From positions 496,001 to 560,000 of the forward strand of contig JAQSEB010000146.1 in assembly GCA_030063045.1 (NCBI GenBank): a DNA stretch of 64,000 nt, read 5' to 3'. Made by a program: the position numbers and the translations under genes. The notes beneath the pieces were generated by a model. That model was not told where the DNA came from. It ran no database searches and was given only the letters and a program-made list of their open reading frames with translations. Every line of letters begins with the position of its first letter. The first letter of the stretch is position 1. Of this stretch, positions 14,301 to 26,600 are shown piece after piece. This stretch comes from Pratylenchus scribneri. Its lineage: Eukaryota > Nematoda > Chromadorea > Rhabditida > Pratylenchidae.

Positions 14301-14496
14301 AAAAAAATATTAACAACCTCAATTTAAGGAAAAGGTAGAGGGCAATTTTTTTTTTGCTTTTTTCCGCAAATAATTTTCTATTTTAAAGAAATTTGCGGCA
14401 ATGGTTGTGGACAGACTCTGTTTCTACTTATTTTCTTTGTTGATGGTCGGCACTCTCGTTGGAGTTTGCATTTCTGCACCATATATCATCGCTTAA
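11357..14496 (+). CDS. acr-16: Nicotinic acetylcholine receptor alpha subunit, ACR-16 type
   Basis: A Cys-loop ligand-gated cation channel subunit. Twelve exons join in frame to 495 codons plus stop, close to the roughly 500 residues usual for ACR-16: 11357-11436, 11584-11707, 11755-11837, 12468-12516, 12563-12687, 12736-12880, 12960-13149, 13203-13348, 13395-13445, 13496-13567, 13690-14004 and 14389-14496. Exon 1 gives a signal peptide ending near VAAS. The Cys loop spans the exon 5/6 junction (CKIDITW, then FPFDEQRC). The vicinal cysteines YDCCP in exon 7 mark it as an alpha subunit. M2 starts at GEKITL and continues into exon 8, and M3 follows [13 protein letters not shown]. Exon 11 encodes the variable cytoplasmic loop, and exon 12 encodes M4. 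Intron 2 begins with GC, and intron 3 holds a minisatellite. In C. elegans the homomeric ACR-16 channel is the levamisole-insensitive muscle receptor. The call rests on clear similarity along the whole length. Confidence 0.93.
11904..12381 (+). repeat. 34-bp minisatellite array (array A) in acr-16 intron 3
   Basis: About 14 tandem copies of a 34-bp unit with the core AAATCCGCCTGTTTTCCGGA. The first three copies are 33-35 bp and the last is degenerate (TATATTTTCCAGAAAG). Because 34 is not a multiple of 3, the array reads open in several frames and gives artefactual repeat proteins on the minus strand. These should not be annotated as genes. The array fills most of the 630-bp intron between exons 3 and 4. 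Confidence 0.95.
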
Positions 14497-15480
14497 AGAA
14501 AGACGGCAAATGAAAAGAATTGAACTGTACCATTGAATTTTCTTTCTATTTAATTAATCTTGCCCTTTCCTCTCCTAACCCCACTTCTCTCGAAATTATA
14601 TTTTTTGGCCATAAAATTTCCTTTACCATTTATTTCACTCCTTTAATTTGAGCTTTCCAATTCTTATAAATTTAAATAAAATTTCTTTTAAAATTACCAA
14701 ATATTTATTAAAGATTCTCTTTATGGATTGTTGGGAATATAAATGTGAATATATGGAAAATAAATGGGGGAAGGCTTTCCTAAATATTATTAAGGACATG
14801 GAAAATGGCAAGTTGAAATTGGAATTGGAGTGGCCTAAATATAAATATCATAGCGAAAAATAGACAAATAACAAAAATTCATCGATTATATTTTTACATT
14901 TTTTGGTCTAATTTATTTTATTATTAAATGATTTCTTGTGAATTTATTAGGCCATTCCATTCTCAATTCATTTTAATGGGGAAAAGCAAGGAATTAAGTG
15001 GCTTTTGTATAGACGATTCTCTCTTTAAAACTATTTAAGGCACGATAATAAAATTGTTTAGCGAACCAAATAAAAAGTGAATATAGGGGAATTGGGGGAA
15101 TTTGTGAGGTCGGATATGTAAAAAGAAGGGGGTGAAAATTAGTAGAAGGCATAAATCTAAATAAATTAGCATAAATAATAAGCACCAAATTTAGAAGATA
15201 CAAAAATGAATTGGAAAATGATGATGAAGCAAAAGGGCACAAATTGTTGAAAAAGTCAGAGCGGGAATGTTTTGTCAATGATTTAAAATGGATTAATTAA
15301 TAGACAATTATGAATTGAATTTATTTGGGAGGAAATTATAAATAAATATTCGTTGATTCGATTTGTGGGAATGAACTCGTTTTTCCACCCTAACTAAATT
15401 AATAATATAATTTTATTGTTTATTTTAATGTTTTCTGGGATTCCCTTCTTTTAATTCAAAATTCCTTGTTTTGCCATTTT
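14497..15480. other. Spacer between convergent acr-16 and the fos-1-like gene
   Basis: About 1 kb between the ends of two convergent genes. It should hold both 3' untranslated regions. The open frames here (for example 14648-14863 plus and 14994-15278 minus) have random-looking Lys/Phe/Asn-rich composition and no recognisable domain. Confidence 0.5.
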
Positions 15481-18400
15481 TCATCGCAATTCGCTGAGTT
15501 GTCCATTCAATGGCCGCTCCTCTTGATTTTGTAAATGGACGGGAACTGGGCCACCTTGGCACGGGGTCAAACCAGTTTGTTGTGCCATCAAAACACCATA
15601 GGTTGCGCCGTCTAAAGGATCCAAAATATTTTTTATTGAATTTAAATAAGCTGAAAATTCGGTACTTAACGACTCTGGGTCCTCCCCTTTTTGGGTCAAC
15701 TAGGGAAAAGTGAAGTGACACTCCCTCATTGATATTCAGGAGATTAGGGTTAGTGTAACTATAACTAGGGATTACCTGCTGGAATGATATCCTATTCATA
15801 TCCCTGATTGACTCCACATAATCCTAACCCTAATCTTGATGAATGACCCAAAGGGGGACCTTTACTTTTTTGTTTTTTCCTTCTCACAATCAGCAAAAAA
15901 GGGGATCCAAATTTGATAAGTACCGAAAATCCTTCTTCTATTTGGAATATGTTTTGGACCCATAGATTTTCCAAAATTTTGTCCAATGAATGCCCAAATA
16001 GGTAATCCATTTCCTGTGAATATGTATATGTACCCAACCCATTCCCCGTACCAGTCAAATGGCTCATCAATGGAGTAATCAGCTCATTGCCCGGAGTGTT
16101 GAGGAGGCCAGCAAATCCGCCGATTCCACTGCCCGTTGTCCCATGATGGCCGGTCATTTCCTTTGAAGGTGTATTGGCCGCATATCCTTCTTTGTAGAGT
16201 AAATCCAAACGAAGCGAATTTGGTCGATTATTGTTGGATGGCGGCCGATCATTATTATTCGTATTGTTCATCAAATTCCCATTTTCGGGTGCCGTCCCAG
16301 CAACAATTGAACCACCAAATTTTGGGCGTTTCATTTTCACATCGAAAATTGAGGCTTCAGAAATTACTGAATAAAAGTATTTATTTTTTAATTTTAAATT
16401 GTCATATTTACCCGGATCCATTCCATTCATCAGCACGGTGGATGGATTTGTGCCCATATTCCCATCAGCAGAAGAGAACCGTGTCCCAGCCGATTCAATG
16501 GATGTTGGAGGGGAAGAAGGCGAAGTGGAGGATGAAGATTGTTGACAATTTGGATTGTTGGTTATTTCCATTTTGAATGGGGGCACCTGAAGCAATTGCC
16601 TTTTTCGGGTGTTCATTGAGGGCGAAGCCGCCGAAATTCCAATGCCGCCAACTGCCAAATTTGCCATTGAATTTGTGGGAATTGAGGAAGAAGTGGTGGT
16701 TGTCATTCCGCCACGCAAATTCATATTAATTGATGAACGGCCACCACCGATCATTTGTTGGTGATGTTCCTCACGTTTCACACAAAAATTGATGCCAGGT
16801 TGTTGATGGGAAAGCAATGCTTGGAGTCGGTCACATTCCTTGGACAATTCCTGTATTAGGCGTTCCTTCTCATTATTTTGCTTCTTCAATTGGTCAACTT
16901 GCTGAAAAAGAAAATGAATTTGGTTTATTTTGGGCAATATTCCAAAAACTGACTTCTTCCAAAGTTTGCATCCTTTCTTCACGTCTTCGCCGACATCTGG
17001 CTGCAGCTTGTTTGTTCCTCTCACGCCTCTTTTCCCGTCGTTGCTTGTCATCATCGGTCATGGGTTCCGTGTGCTAAAATTAAAAATTAAGAGTTTTAGG
17101 GCGAAAAATGTGATCATTAAATGTTTAATTTGCCCAAAAAAGGTATGAAAATGGCGAAAAGATTATAATCATTTAATAAATGAAATAGGTTTAATCGATT
17201 TTAAATTAGTTTTGAACCAAAAATTAAACAGTTCGAACGGTTCAATACTCTTAAATTTTGACGAAATCATGACAAGCTATTATAAATCAATCGGCCCATT
17301 TATCGATAGATGTTAGGTACTATTGAACCGTTATAATATTTTCGCCATTTTCAGTTTTTTCTTCAATTAAATTCCCATCTAAATAAAATTGTCTCAAGCC
17401 TCCTCAAAAATATTTCACCTCGTTTTCGCGGGGCCTTCGCCCTCCTTTCCTTGGCTGTCCCCGAGGCATTCCTCCTACCGTAGTTATTGAATTCGCTGCT
17501 TTTTGTTGTTGATGGCACTTTTGAAGGACTCCTTTTTGGCCTCCTTGTTTCGACGACTTTTGTGGAATGCCACCAAAATTTGTCCCGCTTAAATTGCCGT
17601 TTGATTGTTGTGGCACCGGCAATGGATGGCCAACAATGTGATCGGACAAAAATTGATGATTTTGAGCCAAAAGTGGATTCGACTCAATGAGCAGGTGATC
17701 ACCGCCGGTCAATGGAGGAGCCGATGGATTTTGTTGATGAGCGTAAAATTCAAAAGATGGCGATTGAAGAAGGTTGTAGGCACTGTGCGAATTCAAAAGC
17801 AATTGATGGGGATCGGCAGTGGCCGATGTATAGCCAATCTTTTAATAAAAGGAATAAATTATAACAATGAAACAATGAATGAATAAAGTGCTAAAGAGAA
17901 AGGTAAATTTGAATAATGACCTATTTTTAAATAACAAAAGGTCATTCAGGGAATTTTAATCCACTATAAAAGATTTTAAAACCGCACCAAAGTAAATTTG
18001 AATTGAATGGTAAAAAAGCAACAAAAAAATGGGGAACCTTATTTTATTTTTAGGTGTTCTTCCAAAGAATTGCCAAACCTAAAATCAAACAAAAGAAATA
18101 TTCTTTATAGGTTCATTTCTCTGTTTTCCTCCTTAAATAGTTTTCTGCTGATGGTCCAAGTGTAATTATTCTTATTTTGATTGAACTCAATTTCCTCCCG
18201 AATAATAGAATGACGTGAATTTAAAATTGTGGGTTTAAAAAGGGTCTTTTATTTTTGGTGCGCGAGCATTGTTCACGTCAAAATTTTGGGAAATTGGCTG
18301 ATATTTCACAATTTTTATGGGTAGAATGAAGAAAAAGAGAGAGTTAGGCGAAAACCACCCCCAACCTTCCCATTCATCGATGGATGGGAGAGGAGGATGT

Positions 18401-21302
18401 GCTCGCCGAGGGCAAATCGATTGGGCAAACGTTGGGGGCGGCGAAGTGGTCGGGGCGCCGGAGGGGTTCGTCGCCGCTTTCATGGGGAAAAAGGCCGGAG
18501 GAGGAGGACGAAAGGGGGCAAAATGGGGAAATAGTGGTTGACGACAAACATTGACGGGAATGTCGGTGGGATGGGCAGAGAGAATGGCGGCTATATGGGA
18601 GGATGGATGTGTTTGGTTTGGAGTGGCCATGGCCCTGCTCTGGAGGGGAAAAATGAAGACAAACAACCCTTGGGGCGGGCGGAACGCTCATCAAAGGGAA
18701 GGCCAAAGAATGAAAGGAGGTTTGGGATTTGGAGGCAGAAGTAAAATATGCGTTTAAAACTTGATTTAAATAAGTATTGGGATCAGAAGGATGTGGGCTT
18801 TATTAGAGGAGAGGCTAAATCCTATTGGCCATAATAGGGTGGAAGCTCGATGATTTTCTTTTGATTTAATGCCAAATTTTTTAGGTAGTAAAAAATATTA
18901 TGGGAAAAAGATGCGTCCCTTTGATCAATTCACTATATTGAAGCTAATAAGTCCAATAAGTTGCTTTATCTTTAATTAATAAAAGAAATTTATTACATAT
19001 AAATAGATGAAATGCCTTAAAAAGGACCGAAAAACCAATTTAATATCCATTAAATTTGAGGACACTAAATGATTGGTTAATAATTTGTCTGATGGAATTT
19101 ATGATGACGTTAAAAACCTGAATTTGATCGGAGAAAGGGGAAATAATACATATTTATTTATGGGTAAAAGCACCGATTATTATGCGGGTGGAAGAAAGGA
19201 GGAGAAAAGGGGAACTAGTTTTGGGTTGGGTACTTCTCTTCGGCGGGTGTGGAAAGAAGTTTCCTTTTTTCCACTGACTATTATGACTCATCGTCCCCGG
19301 CGGCTGCCTTTATTTTCCTCTTTGTTTGTTTTTTCCTTTCAATTTTGGGCCAAGTTTGGAAATTTTAGTAATATTTTAAGAAAAATAAAAAAAATATAAT
19401 AATAAAAGAATAAAAGAAGGCGAAGAATATTCTAATTTTACGTTTTTTGGAAATTTTATGACGCCTCAAAATTATCAAATATCCTTTCCCTTATCAATTT
19501 GATAAAAAGGTGTGCCCCCAATTTTTCTCAAACACCTATGCACCCATTTCCTCTTTAATATTTTTGTGTTTGATAAATGAAAGACACCTTTTTGCCGTTT
19601 TATCAATATTTTTATGGATTGAAAGTGTACAAAAATAGAATATTTGAATTCTACCCAAATTCTTACAATTTCGCTGTTTGTGCCAAAGAATGGAGACCAG
19701 GGCCAAAGGAATTGGCCAATTTGGTCCAAACCGGCGGCCATCGATGAATTTCCAGCACCCGGAGGAGAAAATGAACATCCATCATAGGAGGGTGATTGCA
19801 CGGAATTATTATTGTTGTTCAAATTCAGAAGATTGCTGCTTCCAGGCAAACATCTTTATTAGAAAATTAGAGAGGATTTAATGGGGAGATGGTTATTTTG
19901 GAGACTTATTCCAAAAATATAGTAATCTAATCATTTTTGAGCTGTAAATTAAATGGGGATGATGAAAGGTACTAATTCTGCTGAAAATAATTTATATGAC
20001 ATTTTGTTGGGCATAAAAATAACTAAAAATGATATCAAATCAAAATCATTGGCCAAAGTTGGATATTTATAGATTTATAGCCAAAAAATGATCAAAATTA
20101 CAATTTTTGTTAAGCCACAATTTTTTGAACATAACTCTATAAATATCCAACATGGCTAATTCTTTTGATATTATTTTTAGCTAATTTATGTCTAATAAAA
20201 ATGCCATATAAATTAATCAAACAGACCCATCATTTTCGGCACAAGACCATTCATTTCATTCCCAATTATGTGCCCCCAAGAAAAATCAAGGTGAATTACT
20301 GTAGTGTAAATGCATTTCTCACCCAATTCCCATGGTAGGCGTGCATGGATCCGAAGGTTGGGAGCCGGTGGCATACGGCGAATAAACTTGAAGAGGCGGA
20401 CAAGATTGAGGGAAATGATGTTGAAGAGAAGAAGCGGCGGATGAAGATGAAGAAGAGGAGCAGGATGATGCCAATTTTGTACCGGACAAATGTGGACGAC
20501 GAAATGCGGCCATCAAAGGGGCCAACGATGAGGAAGGACCATTGCTGCCACCTTCCATCGATTGTTGATGGCCAAAATTGGATTTGAATTGGCCATTGAT
20601 GGAGGAATGTTGGGAGGAATCGACATCCAAATGTTCGGCACCATAGTTGGCTGAAATTGCGGCCAAACCAGCCGAAATGCTTGGCAAATTCACGGAATGA
20701 ACTCTGAAAAAGATGAAATTATGATATTTCGATTAATTTTGATGAAAGGCGCGAATTTAATTTTATTTTATATTTGAATGGGAATTGGGATTTGAAAGAA
20801 AATAATGTCACTTATTAGACTGTTTATATTTATCCATGCTTTTGGGTTTGAAACATTGATCAGTTAAAAGGAAGATGGCCAATCTAATCATTCTTTAATA
20901 GCTAAATATAATTATTTTTCTAATAAGCTAATTTGAAGATTTTTAGGACAGAAGATTTTGATCAAAAGTGGATAAATTCCAAAAAATTTCTTTTGAATGA
21001 AAATGACCAAAATTATGGACAAATTCTTATTTTTATAGATAGTTTTGTAGAGAGGTTTTATGGGAATGAATGAATTGTGGACTGATTGTTGGTTGGTTGA
21101 ATGGTCCATCTCGATTTGCTGAATGAGTCAGTCCCCCCCACTTATAGTTGGGAGGAGGTGACAAATCCAAAATGGGAAAAAAACATTGACACCTGCTATT
21201 GTGGATTGGAGTTGAATGGCCATCGGTGGTGATGGCGGGATCCATGGGCGGAACCAATTCAAACAATTCATGTGGCCTTTCTGCCGGATGTTGTCCTTCC
21301 AT
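15481..21302 (-). CDS. fos-1: Fos-family bZIP transcription factor
   Basis: A minus-strand gene with a basic leucine zipper split over two exons. The basic region KRRERNKQAAARCRRRR (16954-17073) directly follows a GRRPRENE motif in the preceding exon, the arrangement found in Fos proteins. The zipper continues from 16901 (VDQLKKQNNEKERLIQEL). N-terminal exons include 21193-21302 (start ATG at 21302), 20323-20703 (Ser-rich, with VYSPYATGSQPSDP), about 19700-19835, and an exon from 17419 to about 17800. C-terminal exons are 16412-16901, about 15924-16370, 15776-15823 (48 nt) and 15481-15699 with the stop. Junctions between the third and fourth N-terminal exons are not settled. C. elegans FOS-1 acts with JUN-1 in the nucleus and controls anchor-cell invasion through alternative promoters. 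Two GC-rich blocks (18340-18740 and 22280-22600) could mark alternative starts here. Another Fos/ATF-type member cannot be excluded. Confidence 0.78.
19987..20217. mobile_element. 230-bp foldback (MITE-like) element in an intron of the fos-1-like gene
   Basis: The two halves are imperfect inverted repeats of about 100 bp. The left arm runs from AATTTATATGAC at about 19988 to TTGGATATTTATAGA near 20077, and the right arm carries the complement (TCTATAAATATCCAAC, ending in GCCATATAAATT). There is no coding capacity. Arm divergence of roughly 15-20% by eye suggests an old copy. No clear target-site duplication was found. Confidence 0.6.
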
Positions 21303-23235
21303 TCAGTCCAAATTTGAATGCAATTTGGACAATGAAACAATGCGTGGTTTGATAGCCAAGGCCAACTTCCCTTTATGACTCAATCAGCAGTTACGGATGG
21401 CCCCTGAGCACTGAATCACACCCAAAAGCAGCAGACTGACTCCTTTCGGGCACGCCTTTTTATGTGGATGGGAAAATTGTGGTTCATGAGTTGACTTGGC
21501 ATCATCCCCCCCCTTTTTTGGCCATAATTCTACCTGATTCACCGCCGCGGTGTCAAAATGGTGTCCAAAAGATGATTGTTTAGTTCAGAATGAATTGGCC
21601 AATCGGCCTTTCCTTTTTTGCTGAAAGAAAAATGCGCAAAAATTTGACTGTTTTTTAAACAATTGATGCGAAATTTGTGAGTTTTGTTTGAATGAATATG
21701 AAAAACGATGGATGAGAAGCCGAAATCAATGGAAATGAAAGAATGGGAAAAGAATTTGCCTTTTCAATGTGGGGAATGAATGAATGAATGGATGAAAATG
21801 CGGTCGGGAAAGGCCGATTTGTGGATTGGGGAAAGGGCGTCCCAGAGGCAAGGAAAGACCGTATTCCTTCCCCGTTTTGGCCCTGCCGATGGTGGGGGCT
21901 TTCTTTCCATTTCTTCCCTTTCCCTCATTCTCAATGATCCCCTCCATTCCTTCTTTTGCTTTTGGCTCTCAATGTTGGGCCATTTTGCGCCAATCCATGA
22001 GGGAACAACCAATCAGTAGTGTGAGGCAGATGGAATTTGTTAAAAATTCCTTTTTCTTTTCATGTTCTATCCTTTTGGAATGGATCATCATAAATGGGAA
22101 TAAAAATTACAAAAATTATTGCTTTTGGCCCTGAAGCGCATTCAAAGAAAGATTGTCTGGAGGACAATTGAATTCTCGCCTTTCCAATTCCCTTTTAAAG
22201 AAATCGAAATTGCATTTTCCCCAAAACCAAAAATGTAAAAAGCAAATGTAAAAATTTGAATGAATGAATGAATGAATGAATGAATGGGAACATCCGAATA
22301 TTGGGGAAGGGAAGGCCAAATATGGAAAAGGCCAAAAATGCGGCCGATTGAAGCTTCGGCTGCTGTTTGGCCCCGCAAAACTGTGAAGGGGGACCCAAAG
22401 CAAAGGTCGACATTTCGGCCAGCCATTGGCCCAAAAAAATGTGATTCAGAGGATCGGTGTGTGGGGGAGCGAGTGCCGCCGGCTGGCATTTCCCGCGCCA
22501 GAGCCCGACCGTGTTGGGGCCAATCTGAAGGGTTGGCGCCGTCCCCCTCCCCCTCTCTTCCGTGCAATCCACAATTTTGAGCCCCTCTTTTTTCGCCAAT
22601 AATTTTTGCTCTATCCAAATTGAACGATTAAACCGCAGTCTGCCCCATCCAATCTTTCAATCCCCCTCTAACATTTTCTGGAAGTCCCTTCGACGAGGAA
22701 GGCCAAAAAAATCACGTAGAATTAACAAAATGGTAAATGAGTACCTATTTGTGTGGTCTTTTAATATCTACAAATACAAAGTACAAATTTCCTTACAATT
22801 TATTTAATATTTTAATTAAAGTTCAATAATTATTTGTGCATCATTTCCAAATGGTCATTAAAATGGGAGGCTCATTTATTGTTTCCTTCCCTCAATTCTT
22901 AATCGTTCATTTTATTGCGCCCATTTTTGAATATATTTGCCGCATTAAACTAAAATCGCCCCCTTCCAAACTCAATCCCAGACTAAATATAAAAATATTT
23001 TTGTTTGCCAAAGAATCGCCGGATTGGTTTCCGATCCAAAATATGGAAAATGGAAGGGAAGAGGGGATTTGAACGGGCCAAACCCTTCTTTGGCGGCTTC
23101 ATTCAAAGGACATAAAAATGAGGAGGGAGTTAGGCTGCTTTAGGGATTGGACGAAAATTCTTTTTGTAAAATTCTTGAAGGATGCTATATAATAGTTCCT
23201 AATTCTGGGGTATTTTATATTTGACAATTTAAATA
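21303..23235. other. Upstream region of the fos-1-like gene with a GC-rich block
   Basis: This region holds the presumed promoter of the fos-1-like gene. The part around 22280-22600 is clearly richer in G and C than its surroundings and is open in several frames on both strands, but no frame has recognisable domains. It also has short homopolymers (C9 near 21508) and a tetranucleotide microsatellite at 22256-22286. I see no supportable gene. Confidence 0.45.
22256..22286 (+). repeat. (TGAA)n microsatellite
   Basis: About seven to eight perfect TGAA units in tandem. Shorter runs of the same motif occur at about 8990-9005 and near 36045, so the motif is common in this genome. Confidence 0.9.
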
Positions 23236-23543
23236 TTTCCGGAAAATAGGCGGAATTAATTCTTTCCGGTTAAAACTTTCCGGAAATTAGGCGGAATTAA
23301 TTCTTTCCGGTTAAATCTTTCCGGAAACTAGGCGGAATTAATTCTTTCCGGTTAAAACTTTCCGGAAACTAGGCGGAATTATTCTTTCCGGTTAAAACTT
23401 TCCGGAAACTAAGCGGAATTATTCTTTCCGGTTAAAACTTTCCGGAAACTAGGCGGAATTATTCTTTCCGGTTAAAACTTTCCGGAAACTAGGCGGAATT
23501 AATTCTTTCTGGTTAAAACTTTCTGGAAAACAGGCGGATTTAA
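23236..23543 (+). repeat. 37-41-bp minisatellite array (array B)
   Basis: About eight tandem copies of a unit reading ACTTTCCGGAAACTAGGCGG, then AATTAATTCTTTCCGGTTAA. Some copies lack the AATT step (37-38 bp rather than 41). It ends in a degenerate copy (TTCTGGAAAACAGGCGGATT) just downstream of the ZP-domain gene. It shares its core with arrays C and D and, in reverse orientation, with array A. Confidence 0.93.
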
Positions 23544-23695
23544 TAATTTCTTCTTTCTTTATTGGTGATAAATTTTGAATGATTAATCTATTCAATTTTT
23601 TACTAAACAATAATAAAAATGGCCGGTTATTATCTCCACAATTTGTTAAAGAGGTCACTAAAATCGAATATTGCGTGCCATTTTGTTCGGATCAA

Positions 23696-26600
23696 TTAAA
23701 ATCGTATTGGCCCATTATTCAAATCCAAATGTTCATTTTGGCCAAATTCATTTTGTTCTTCTGTTTCTTCTTGACTTCTTCTCCTTCCCTGCCTTTGCCA
23801 ATATTCTCTTTGTTGTTGCCTTTTTTGTGGATCATCCAAAAGTAAATCAATTCGACTGGGCCAATTTGTCCAAAGAAGGGCAGAAAGGAGGACAATCAGG
23901 AAAAGGAGGACCAATAGAATTGTCCAATGGGGTACTTAAAAAATGGAAATAAAATTAATTAAAATTGAATGTACAAAGTAAAATGAAATTAACTACTTTC
24001 TTGCAAGGGAAAAATACTGTAATGCCTGAGGCAATGAAAGCATCTGCCTTTCTTTTCCCCCATTTAATTCCTTTCCTTGGGGTTAAAGGAAAATTATTTG
24101 CATTTATAGCTAGAGCTCTTTAGTCTTTACACATTTACCTTCGATTATTTTGTTAGGAAAAAGCCACAAATTTATGTGTTTAATTTCTAACTGACTAATT
24201 AATTTTACCTTGCGCAGCCAGCGAAGATGGACATTGAAAGCCGGCTGGCATTGAGGAATTCAATAGGCGCCAAATCAATGGTTGATGTGCCAAACTGTGT
24301 TCATCCAATTCAATGACCACCAATGAACGTTCTGGCAAATCAAAGTCCGCCACTTTTCGTACTTTCCTTTTCTCTAATGCTGCATTGGCATTGGCACCTT
24401 CTATTGAAAGGGAAAAATATGCCATTTTGAATTATAATATAATTTGTGGAAACATAAAGAGGAAAAATGAATTTTTAGCTAATTTATTATAATTTTCGCT
24501 TAAATTCAAGTTTTTCCCTTCTTTAAATGTGCTTTATTTGACAAATTTCCATTCAAATTTACCCCGAATACTCCTTGGCCCGGGTGTTCGTCGTCGAGTC
24601 GGTGAATTCATTTCGTCCTGATAAATTGCGTCTTGTTGTGCCCATTCACCAACAACATCTTCACTACTTGCACCGCTCGCTTCACCGCTTTCTCCCGTTG
24701 TATAATGTTCCGTAGCTAAAAAAAAAACAAACATTTTTAGACATTTTATCAATTTTTTGGAATTTATTCATGTAAAAACCGTATCCCAATGAATTTCATT
24801 ATATCTTTTATTTTCATGAATCATTCCAATGAAAATTCCATAGAAAAGAAAATGATATTAGCCATTGTCGGAAATGGGATGCTTCATTCAGTCAAGGAAA
24901 ATTGAGCCTTGAGGGAATGATAAAGCGAAATATTAGAATGAATTGTTAAATAAATGGATGAAATAAAAAGAATTTGGAAATTTCATGGAATTTAATTTTC
25001 AATGCGACATTTTTTTGGGCTAAAAAATACTATGTTTTAAAGCCAATGATTTCCCTCATCTATGATTTCATTCCAAAAATAACTTGCCAAGTTTGCTTGG
25101 CGGAACTTGAGTTTGTCTTTGTCCGGCATATCCATTTTGAGATTGAGGAGTGGCTGCCGTAAATGGGACTAATTCCTCCGCACTGCTGATTGTGCTTCGA
25201 TTTGTTGAGGCCAATTTGAATTGGGCCGATGGCAATGAGGATTCCTTTACCAAAATTGGGGGCGGGGTTGAGGGCCAAAAGGTAGGAGGAGGCACTGGAA
25301 AATTGAAACTTTTAATTAAATTTAAGCCTGCTATTATTTTCTAATTCCAAATGATTTTCCCTTGAATATTTATTACATGTTTTTTCCGTTGGAAAAGGAC
25401 TGATTCCGGGTGAATTTCCAGCCGGAATTGTCATTTTGATTGTCGAACTTTCCGTTGTTGTCGGCTCATAGGCTCCTTTTTGATAGTTATCTGGAGGACT
25501 TTTGCCACTGGATGGCCTCGATGGCGGCGAACATTTTGGTTTCTGAATAAATTTTGCCCCAATTTTCATTAAATATATTTGGACTCACACTTAATTCACA
25601 ACCGGTCAATTGGTCACGTAAATTCAATTCAATTTGGCAATTAAAATGCAATGTTGGTTTGTCCGCAAATTTAAACACCGATGCAGTTTGGCCAGCACTC
25701 AAATCGCCGGTATAATCTTAAATTTTGGTTAATTTCTGGTGAAATATATTTCATTTTTGTACCCAAATCGCGAAGAAGGAGGGCATCCACTCCGCATCCA
25801 TTTTTGTCCAGCACTTCCACATTTTGGCCACCTTGGCCATCCGTAACTGTGCAACTATGAACTCGCATACAATATGTGTCCGGCTGCTCAGAATTACAAC
25901 TCCAACGGTGGAAAACCTTTGTAAATATGGAATTATTCAATTTAGGTTATACTCTGATTTAATAATGAACGAACAGTGTCGCCAATTCGAGCAAATCTGA
26001 TTGGTTGCCCTTGGGCATTTTGCCATAGAATATCGTACCTGAGATGGGAAGAAATTACTGTTGGGAATCTTTGGAAGGAGGGAAAAGTGAAGAAAAGGAA
26101 AATCGGAATCCATCATTTCAATTTAAGAGCAAAAAAATATATAAATTTATTTGCCTGCATTGTGGCATTGTTCCCTTTCGATTGATGCTTCCGGTGGTGG
26201 TCAATTGCCCCACTTCCAATTGTTGGGAAACGGCTTTGCGTGCTTCCGTGTAAAAACAATTTAACCGATAGGCACGGTCCAATTTTGTTATGAAAATCTA
26301 TTAAAATTAAATCATTTCCCCCAATGAATCTCACTGGATGGAATGAGACAACAACGGTGGCCTGAACACTGACCCCATTGATTTCCCTGCTTCTCCTCAA
26401 TCCGCATTGGCCAAAATGGACGGCGAATTGGAATTGGGTTTGCGAGCCATTTCCAAACATTTGGCATTGTTGTTCTTGGCTGAAACCTTTGACAAAAAGT
26501 CGACCAGAAAATGGCCTTTTTGTTCGGATCTGATCGAGAAAAAGGAAGTTATGGGGAATTTACGAGAGGCGAAAACCTCCATAGAAAGTGAATCGACCCC

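Noticed and set aside
18235..18757. Pro-rich minus-strand frames of 110-143 codons in an intron of the fos-1-like gene
   Set aside because: Several frames on both strands are open at once because of GC content. Kept only as a possible alternative-promoter region.
22142..22618. 158-codon minus-strand frame in a GC-rich block upstream of the fos-1-like gene
   Set aside because: The same block is open in two other frames and on the plus strand, and no domain or signal is recognisable. GC-rich sequence has few stops by chance.
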